Part shown: piece by piece, positions 1 through 5,272 of the stretch
How the letters are laid out: the number at the start of each line of letters is the position of its first letter
Position numbering within the stretch: position 1 is the stretch's first letter
Assembly: GCA_014360395.1 (NCBI GenBank)
Contig: JACIXM010000238.1
Span: 1-5,272 of the forward strand
DNA: 5,272 nucleotides
Origin: Actinotalea sp.
GTDB lineage: Bacteria > Actinomycetota > Actinomycetes > Actinomycetales > Cellulomonadaceae
Direction: 5' to 3'
Translations under genes and position numbers: made by a program
The notes under the pieces: model-generated
Told to the model about the DNA's origin: nothing
Databases searched by the model: none
Seen by the model: the letters and a program-made list of their open reading frames with translations, nothing else

Positions 1-1808
1 CGGGAGGCGGCTTCGCCGGCGACGAGGCCTTCGAGTCGGCCGCGCTCACGGAGCCGGCCGTCGCCCCCGACGACGGCGCCACCGAGGTCCTGGGCGCGCC
101 CGACGACGTCGGGACGTCCGTTCTCGGCGTCACCGACGGCTTCGCGGAGCCGCAGACCTCGCTGCCCGCGATGCCCGCGCCCATGCCGCGGGGTGAGCAG
201 CCGATGCTCTCCGGCGACGTCGTCTACACGCTTCCGGCCGAGTCGCTCCTGGCCAAGGGCATGCCGCACAAGGTGCGGTCGGCCGCCAACGACCGCGTGG
301 TCGAGGCCCTGACCGGGGTGTTCGAGCAGTTCGAGATCGACGCCCAGGTGACCGGCTTCACCCGCGGCCCGACCGTGACGCGGTACGAGGTGGAGCTGGG
401 TTCGGGCATCAAGGTCGAGCGCGTCACCGCCCTCGGTCGGAACATCTCCTACGCCGTGGCCAGCGCGGACGTGCGGATCCTCTCGCCGATCCCGGGCAAG
501 TCGGCGATCGGTATCGAGATCCCCAACACCGATCGCGAGACGGTCTCCCTCGGGGACGTCCTGCGCTCGTCCTCGGCCCGGCGCAGCGAGCACCCCATGG
601 TCATCGGCGTCGGCAAGGACGTCGAGGGCGGCTACGTGGTGGCGAACCTCGCGAAGATGCCGCACCTGCTCGTCGCGGGCGCGACCGGCGCGGGCAAGTC
701 GAGCTTCGTGAACTCGATGATCACCTCGATCCTCATGCGGTCCACGCCGGACGAGGTGCGGATGATCCTCGTGGACCCCAAGCGCGTCGAGCTGACGCTG
801 TACGAGGGCATCCCGCACCTCATCACCCCGATCATCACGAACCCGAAGAAGGCCGCCGAGGCGCTGGAGTGGGTCGTGCGGGAGATGGAGTCCCGCTACG
901 ACGACCTGGCGATGTTCGGCTTCAAGCACATCGACGACTTCAACGCCGGCGTCCGCTCGGGCAAGGTCAAGCCCCTGCCGGGCAGCGAGCGCAAGATCGC
1001 GCCCTACCCGTACCTGCTGGTCATCGTCGACGAGCTGGCGGACCTCATGATGGTCGCGCCGCGGGACGTCGAGGCGTCGATCCAGCGGATCACCCAGCTG
1101 GCCCGGGCCGCGGGGATCCATCTGGTGCTGGCCACCCAGCGCCCCAGCGTCGACGTCGTCACCGGACTGATCAAGGCGAACGTCCCGTCCCGGCTCGCCT
1201 TCGCCACCTCCTCGCTCACGGACTCCCGTGTCGTCCTGGACCAGCCGGGCGCGGAGAAGCTCATCGGTCAGGGCGACGCGCTCTTCCTGCCGATGGGCGC
1301 AGCGAAGCCGATGCGGGTGCAGGGCGCCTGGGTGGCCGAGAGCGAGATCCACGCGGTCGTCGAGCACGTGAAGACCCAGCTCAAGCCGACGTACCGGGAG
1401 GACGTCGCCGCCCCGGCCGCGAAGAAGCAGGTCGACGAGGACATCGGCGACGACCTCGACCTGCTCCTGCAGGCGGCCGAGCTGGTGGTCACGACGCAGT
1501 TCGGGTCGACCTCGATGCTGCAGCGCAAGCTGCGGGTCGGCTTCGCCAAGGCGGGGCGTCTCATGGACCTGCTCGAGTCGCGCGAGATCGTCGGCCCGTC
1601 GGAGGGCTCCAAGGCGCGGGACGTGCTCGTCCAGCCGGACGACCTGCCCGCCACGCTGGCGCTGCTGCGCGGCGAGCCGGGTGAATCCTCGGGTGAGATC
1701 CGCCCGGCGGGAACAGGTCATGAGGACGCGGCGCCGACCGATGGTGCCGGTGTGGAGAACGAGCGCACACCGGACGACGGTCGGCGATGGTCGCCGCCGG
1801 AGAGCTGA
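1..1808 (+). CDS. ftsK: DNA translocase FtsK/SpoIIIE, C-terminal part (5' end outside window)
   Basis: ATP-driven hexameric DNA pump that clears chromosome ends through the closing division septum and, in studied bacteria, activates XerCD recombination at dif. The frame is open from the left edge (first full codon at 3) to the TGA at 1806-1808, about 601 residues. The ATG at 171 is only an internal Met: an acidic, Ala/Pro/Gly-rich linker is read in frame before it, and the membrane domain must lie upstream. In order: linker (to about 215), alpha/beta translocase core, Walker A GATGAGKS at 678-701, Walker [10 protein letters not shown] at 1011-1037, the [21 protein letters not shown] segment around 1132-1190, and the winged-helix gamma domain at about 1449-1646 (ending [17 protein letters not shown]). 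About 45 acidic, low-complexity residues follow gamma, and their codons run into the next gene. The catalytic motifs look intact. The family call is near certain; the total length is unknown. Confidence 0.96.
   Translation, partial: GGGFAGDEAFESAALTEPAVAPDDGATEVLGAPDDVGTSVLGVTDGFAEPQTSLPAMPAPMPRGEQPMLSGDVVYTLPAESLLAKGMPHKVRSAANDRVVEALTGVFEQFEIDAQVTGFTRGPTVTRYEVELGSGIKVERVTALGRNISYAVASADVRILSPIPGKSAIGIEIPNTDRETVSLGDVLRSSSARRSEHPMVIGVGKDVEGGYVVANLAKMPHLLVAGATGAGKSSFVNSMITSILMRSTPDEVRMILVDPKRVELTLYEGIPHLITPIITNPKKAAEALEWVVREMESRYDDLAMFGFKHIDDFNAGVRSGKVKPLPGSERKIAPYPYLLVIVDELADLMMVAPRDVEASIQRITQLARAAGIHLVLATQRPSVDVVTGLIKANVPSRLAFATSSLTDSRVVLDQPGAEKLIGQGDALFLPMGAAKPMRVQGAWVAESEIHAVVEHVKTQLKPTYREDVAAPAAKKQVDEDIGDDLDLLLQAAELVVTTQFGSTSMLQRKLRVGFAKAGRLMDLLESREIVGPSEGSKARDVLVQPDDLPATLALLRGEPGESSGEIRPAGTGHEDAAPTDGAGVENERTPDDGRRWSPPES
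1787..1808 (+). other. 22-nt same-strand overlap of ftsK end and c-di-GMP gene start
   Basis: The ATG at 1787-1789 lies 22 nt inside ftsK, whose TGA is at 1806-1808. The ATG is not preceded by a purine-rich ribosome binding site; the nearest GGAG is at 1753-1756, about 30 nt upstream. The layout suggests a shared transcript and possible translational coupling, with ribosomes ending ftsK re-engaging nearby. The coupling is inferred, not shown. Confidence 0.7.
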
Positions 1809-4105
1809 GCCCGGGCGCCCTCGCGCCGGTCCTGGCGGTCCTGCTGCTGCTCGCGGGAGGCCCCCTGGTGCTGCTGTGGCGACGGCACGTGCGGGCCCTG
1901 CGGCGCCACGACCGTGAGGTCGCTGACCTGACGCGACGGCTGTCCGCCGTGCTCGCCGGTGGCCGCGACGCCGTCCTCGTGCACGGTCCGGCCGGCGTCG
2001 TGGAGGCGAACGAGGCCGCGGCAGCGCTCGTGGAGGTCCCCCGCCAGGCGCTGCTCGGGGCCCGGGTGGAGGACCTGCCGGTCCGGTGGATCAGCGAGAC
2101 GGCGCAGCCGCTGACCCCGGCGACGGTCTTCGCCCGTCCGACGTTCGTGGGTCCGACGCAGCCCCCGCCGCTCGTCGTCGGGGCGGTGCCCGCCTCCGGC
2201 GCTGCCGTCCGCTGGGTCCAGGTGACGACACGGGCCACGTCGTCGGCCGAGGGGCGGCAGGAGCTCGTCACCGGCTTCACCGACATGACGGGGCCCCGGG
2301 AGGTGCGCGCCGCCCTGGCCCGGTCCGAGAAGCAGTTCCAGGCCGCCATGGAGAACGCGCCGGTGGGCATGGCGCTGCTGGACCCCCGATGGCGCCTGGA
2401 ACAGGTGAACAACGCCCTCTCCCAGCTCCTGGGGGCCGACCCGCGGTCGCTGCAGGGCCGGGACCTGTCCGCGCTGTCCCACCCCGAGGACCGGGCGGCC
2501 GAGCGCGCGGCGGTCCACCGCCTCCTGTCCGGCGAGGCGGAGCGGTTCACGCTCGAGAAGCGCTACCTGCGCTCGGACGGGCAGACGGTGTGGGTGGTGC
2601 TGGACGTGGTCCTCGTCCGGACCGAGAACGGCGAGGCGGAGACCTTCGTCGCCCAGCTCCGGGACGTCACCGAGTCCCGGATGCAGGCCGAGCTGCTCGC
2701 GCACCGGGCGATGCACGACGCGTTGACCGGGCTGGCGAACCGCGCCCTCATGCAGGAGACGCTCGAGCGTGCGCTGCAGCACCCCGACGTCACCGGTCGG
2801 GTCGCCGTCCTCCTGGTGGACCTGGACGAGTTCAAGCCCATCAACGACACCTACGGTCACGCGACCGGGGACGAGGTGCTCGTCCACGTCGCCGGCGTGC
2901 TCCGGGCGGCGACCGCCGGACGGGGCACCGTGGCGCGCCTCGGGGGCGACGAGTTCGTCATCGTCGTGGAGGACCGCGACGCCGGTCGCGTGAGCTTCGA
3001 GGTCGCCGGTGCCGTGCACGCCGCCCTGCGCGTGCCGGTGCGCACCCAGCGCCGGCGCGTCCCGGTGCACGCCAGCATCGGCGTGGCGATCGCCGACCCG
3101 GCGGCCGTCACCCCGTCCGCGCGGGCGATGCTCGCCGCCGGCGACACCGCGCTGTACCGCGCCAAGGCCAGCGGCCGCTCCTGCACCGTGGTCTACGACC
3201 GGTCGATGGGCTCGTCGGCCTCGTCCAAGCTCGCCGTGGCCGCGGAGCTCGCCGCCGCGATCGAGGCGGGCGAGCTCCTCCTGCACTACCAGCCCATGGT
3301 GGACCTGGCCACGGGCGACGTCGTCGGGCACGAGTCCCTGGTGCGGTGGCAGCACCCGGAGCGCGGCCTGCTGCTCCCCGGCGCGTTCCTGCCGACGGTG
3401 ACGGAGACCGGCCTCGGCATGGCGCTCAACGCGACGGTCGTGCGGCAGGCCGTCCAGCACCTGGCGCGCACGGCGGACCTCGGCCGCTGGCTCTCGGTGA
3501 ACATCGCCGCCGAGCACCTCGGGGACGGGCAGCTGGTCACGCAGATCGTCCAGGACGTCCGGTCCCACGGCATCGCCCCCGGCCGCCTGGTGGTCGAGCT
3601 GACGGAGGGGAGCCTCGGCGACCCCGGTTCGCGGGTCCGGCAGGAGGTCGCCGAGCTCCGGGCGGCGGGGGTCCCCGTGCTCGTCGACGACTTCGGTACC
3701 GGCGCGGCCCCGCTGGCCTACCTGCGGGACCTCCCGGTCGACGGCGTCAAGCTCGACATGTCCTACGCCGCGGGCATCCCCGAGGACCCGGTCGCGGCGC
3801 GGGTGTCCCGGGCGCTCGGCGCGCTCGCGCGGGAGATGGGCATGGTCACCGTGGCCGAGGGGATCGAGACCGCGGAGCAGGCGAGCTTCATGCACGCCTC
3901 GGGCTGGCGGTACGGGCAGGGCTGGTTCTTCGGCGCCGGGCAGTCCGAGCCCGTGCTGCAGCTCGCCTACCGGCCGACCGCACCGGTCCCCGACACCCTC
4001 GTGGACCACGTCCCGCACCCCCGCGTCGAGGAGCACGGACAGGCCGCCGTCGTCAGGACCGTGGGACCACCCGCGGGGGAGGGCCGGACGGCGTCGCGGG
4101 CGTGA
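1787..4105 (+). CDS. Membrane-anchored PAS-PAS-GGDEF-EAL cyclic-di-GMP signalling protein
   Basis: Predicted to make and/or degrade the second messenger c-di-GMP at the inner face of the membrane. The 772 residues hold one hydrophobic segment (about 11-31) followed by an Arg-rich stretch, placing the rest in the cytoplasm; a PAS-like domain (about 52-168); a clearer PAS/PAC domain (about 183-298); GGDEF (about 303-463); and EAL (about 487-727). GGDEF has D345, N353, D362 and GGDEF at 386-390 (nt 2942-2956). The inhibitory RxxD site is absent (A377, G380). EAL has Q502, E516 in ESL instead of EAL, R520, N572, E604/E607, D634/D635 in DDFGTG, K655, E691 and Q711, so the metal and catalytic residues appear present. 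The ATG at 1787 is the first possible start after an in-frame stop at 1721-1723. No good Shine-Dalgarno lies nearby, so translation may be coupled to ftsK, which it overlaps by 22 nt. The PAS ligands and the net activity cannot be read from the sequence. Confidence 0.94.
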   Translation: MVAAGELSPGALAPVLAVLLLLAGGPLVLLWRRHVRALRRHDREVADLTRRLSAVLAGGRDAVLVHGPAGVVEANEAAAALVEVPRQALLGARVEDLPVRWISETAQPLTPATVFARPTFVGPTQPPPLVVGAVPASGAAVRWVQVTTRATSSAEGRQELVTGFTDMTGPREVRAALARSEKQFQAAMENAPVGMALLDPRWRLEQVNNALSQLLGADPRSLQGRDLSALSHPEDRAAERAAVHRLLSGEAERFTLEKRYLRSDGQTVWVVLDVVLVRTENGEAETFVAQLRDVTESRMQAELLAHRAMHDALTGLANRALMQETLERALQHPDVTGRVAVLLVDLDEFKPINDTYGHATGDEVLVHVAGVLRAATAGRGTVARLGGDEFVIVVEDRDAGRVSFEVAGAVHAALRVPVRTQRRRVPVHASIGVAIADPAAVTPSARAMLAAGDTALYRAKASGRSCTVVYDRSMGSSASSKLAVAAELAAAIEAGELLLHYQPMVDLATGDVVGHESLVRWQHPERGLLLPGAFLPTVTETGLGMALNATVVRQAVQHLARTADLGRWLSVNIAAEHLGDGQLVTQIVQDVRSHGIAPGRLVVELTEGSLGDPGSRVRQEVAELRAAGVPVLVDDFGTGAAPLAYLRDLPVDGVKLDMSYAAGIPEDPVAARVSRALGALAREMGMVTVAEGIETAEQASFMHASGWRYGQGWFFGAGQSEPVLQLAYRPTAPVPDTLVDHVPHPRVEEHGQAAVVRTVGPPAGEGRTASRA
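4053..4105. other. 53-bp convergent (tail-to-tail) overlap of two coding regions
   Basis: The c-di-GMP gene ends at a TGA at 4103-4105 (+) and the CapA-like gene ends at a TGA at 4053-4055 (-), so both strands of this stretch are coding. Both encoded ends are low-complexity tails lying beyond the recognisable domains, which is where such an overlap is tolerated. No U-tract terminator is visible, so the two transcripts are expected to run into each other. Confidence 0.8.
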
Positions 4106-5272
4106 CCCGCTCGGGGGCGTCCTGGCCCAGGACCGCGCGGACCCGCTCGTACCGGGCGGTGAGCTCCGCGCCGTCCAGGGCGCCGGCCGGGCTGTCGAGG
4201 CGCGTGGCGGGCAGGGGGTGCACGCGGTGGCCGCCGGCGCGGTCGACGGTGACGGCCGTCCACTGCGCCCCGGTGATCGCGACGGGCCCCTCGGGCGGCA
4301 CCGTGGCCGTCACGGTCAGGAGCACGCCGGAGTCCGTCCGCGCGCTGCAGCACCGGGCGTCCTGGTTGGAGATGAGGTTGCCGAGGCCGTAGGCCACCCA
4401 CACCCCTTCGCCCCGCGGTCCGCCGGGCAGCAGCCGCAGCGGTTGCGGGACGTGGGCGTGGTGCCCGAGGACCAGGTCGACCTCCCCGGACGCGGCGAGG
4501 GCCGTCGCGACCCGCTCCTGCTCGGCCGTCGGCTCCGAGACGTACTCGGTGCAGCAGTGGACGCTGACGACGACGAGGTCCGCGCCGTCCGCGCGGGCCT
4601 GCGTCGCCCGGTCGACGACGCGGTCCGCGTCGAGGAGCTGGACCGCCCACGGCGCGGACGCCGGGACGCCGATCCCGTTGGTGCCCCAGGTCACGGCGAG
4701 GTGCGCGACGCGGACCGTCCGGCCGGAGCGGTCCAGCTCGTACACCTGCGGCTTTGCGGCCTCCTCGGCGGTCCGTGCCGTGCCCGCGTGCCCCAGTCCG
4801 GCGTCGTCCAGCGCCTCCAGGGTGCTGCGGACGCCGTCGAGCCCACGGTCCAGGCTGTGGTTGGACGCCGTGGAGCAGCCGTCCCAGCCGTGGGCCCGCA
4901 GGTCCCGCGCGATGGCGGCGGGTGCCCCGAAGCGCGGGTAGCCCGACGGCGCGGTGCCCTCGGGGGCCACGGGGACCTCGAGGTGGCACAGCGCCAGGTC
5001 CGCGCCCGCGACCCAGGGGCGCAGCGGGGCCAGCAGCGGTCGGAAGTCGTGGCCGCCGTCGTCGGTCCGTGCCGAGGCCAGCACGGGGGTGTGCAGCAGG
5101 ACGTCCCCGCCCGCGACGAGCGTCAGCTCGGACACCGGCGGTGGGGGCGGGTCGGGTGCCGGCGGTGGGGGCTGGTCGGGTGCCGGCGCGGGGTCGGCAG
5201 GGTCGTCCGACCCCGCGGGCCCGGCAGGGTCGGGCGGCGACGGCTCGGCGGCCGGGCTCCCGGGCGGGCCGG
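4053..5272 (-). CDS. CapA/PgsA-family (PGA_cap) metallophosphatase-like protein, 5' end outside window
   Basis: Member of the CapA family, calcineurin-like phosphoesterase-fold proteins named for poly-gamma-glutamate capsule synthesis; most actinobacterial members have no proven substrate. Numbering from the GTG at 5135-5133, the motifs are GGDVLLH (9-15), HLEVP (51-55), ASNHSLDRG (90-98), VSVHCCTEY (190-198, where relatives usually have HWG), GHHAHVPQP (224-232) and YGLGNLISNQ (249-258). That GTG is probably an internal Val. Its frame stays open upstream to the right edge, about 45 more codons of Pro/Ala/Asp-rich sequence (such as APDQPPPP), and no ribosome binding site precedes it. A Pro-rich linker behind a signal peptide or lipobox would fit an exported protein, but that part is not visible. 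Six Cys (50, 87, 194, 195, 262, 263) could form disulfides if it is exported. No pgsB- or pgsC-like partner is seen. The stop at 4053-4055 lies inside the end of the convergent c-di-GMP gene. Confidence 0.88.
   Translation of the reverse strand, partial: GPPGSPAAEPSPPDPAGPAGSDDPADPAPAPDQPPPPAPDPPPPPVSELTLVAGGDVLLHTPVLASARTDDGGHDFRPLLAPLRPWVAGADLALCHLEVPVAPEGTAPSGYPRFGAPAAIARDLRAHGWDGCSTASNHSLDRGLDGVRSTLEALDDAGLGHAGTARTAEEAAKPQVYELDRSGRTVRVAHLAVTWGTNGIGVPASAPWAVQLLDADRVVDRATQARADGADLVVVSVHCCTEYVSEPTAEQERVATALAASGEVDLVLGHHAHVPQPLRLLPGGPRGEGVWVAYGLGNLISNQDARCCSARTDSGVLLTVTATVPPEGPVAITGAQWTAVTVDRAGGHRVHPLPATRLDSPAGALDGAELTARYERVRAVLGQDAPERVTPATPSGPPPRVVPRS
5135..5182. repeat. Two tandem 24-nt units in the Pro-rich linker of the CapA-like gene
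   Basis: Positions 5135-5158 and 5159-5182 are 24-nt direct repeats differing at one base (G at 5149, T at 5173). A third copy begins at 5183 and diverges after about 6 nt. The unit is a whole number of codons; on the minus strand it encodes eight residues, read as APDQPPPP then APDPPPPP. Farther out, an 11-nt match at 5195-5205 and 5222-5232, 27 nt apart and so also in frame, encodes part of a Pro/Ala/Asp/Gly stretch. This looks like linker growth by in-frame slippage. Confidence 0.85.

Noticed and set aside
1868..1870. In-frame GTG as an alternative start for the c-di-GMP gene
   Set aside because: It would remove most of the single hydrophobic segment and has no better ribosome binding site than the ATG at 1787.
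1718..4036. Long open frame (772 codons) on the minus strand across the c-di-GMP gene
   Set aside because: Its translation is a repetitive Arg/Gly/His/Val-rich mixture with no recognisable domain, and it lies antisense to a gene with clear TM, PAS, GGDEF and EAL motifs. It is a by-product of high GC.
4096..4110. Short inverted repeat (GCGGG / CCCGC, 5-nt loop) around the stop of the c-di-GMP gene
   Set aside because: A 5-bp stem with no U-tract is expected by chance at this GC content, and it lies inside the coding region of the opposite gene.
2086..4392. Long open frame on the plus strand running past the c-di-GMP stop
   Set aside because: It is out of frame with the real gene and its product is Arg/Gly/Pro/Ala-rich without motifs, which is typical of a GC-rich shadow frame.
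3967..4989. Minus-strand open frame of 340 codons across the CapA-like gene
   Set aside because: It overlaps a gene with intact CapA motifs in another frame, and its product is Arg/Gly/Pro-rich with no domain.
5201..5212. Small palindrome GGTCG-TC-CGACC as an operator or terminator
   Set aside because: The stem is 5 bp with a 2-nt loop, it sits in the middle of an open coding frame, and similar sequences are common at this GC content.

Overview
The window is very GC-rich, with G or C dominating third codon positions, and it is essentially all coding. The FtsK sequence and the base composition point to a high-GC actinobacterium. A Cellulomonas-like relative is my guess, not something the sequence proves.

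Three genes fill the window. Positions 1-1808 (+) hold the C-terminal part of the FtsK/SpoIIIE DNA translocase: acidic linker, beta motor with Walker A and B, and gamma DNA-reading domain. Its upstream end lies outside the window. Positions 1787-4105 (+) hold a complete membrane-anchored cyclic-di-GMP enzyme (TM-PAS-PAS-GGDEF-EAL) whose start overlaps the end of ftsK by 22 nt. Positions 4053-5272 (-) hold a convergent CapA/PgsA-type metallophosphatase-like protein. Its frame stays open to the right edge through a Pro/Ala/Asp linker, so its N-terminus is also outside the window.

The first two genes could share a transcript, since no intergenic space or separate promoter is visible between them. 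The third is transcribed toward them and overlaps the second tail-to-tail by 53 bp. No RNA gene, CRISPR array, insertion sequence, attachment site or convincing terminator was found, and no gap above 300 bases lacks a gene. The region looks like ordinary chromosome, not a mobile or defence island. The points worth checking are the gene placed directly after ftsK, the state of the two c-di-GMP active sites, the true start of the CapA-like gene with its repeat-built linker, and the convergent overlap.
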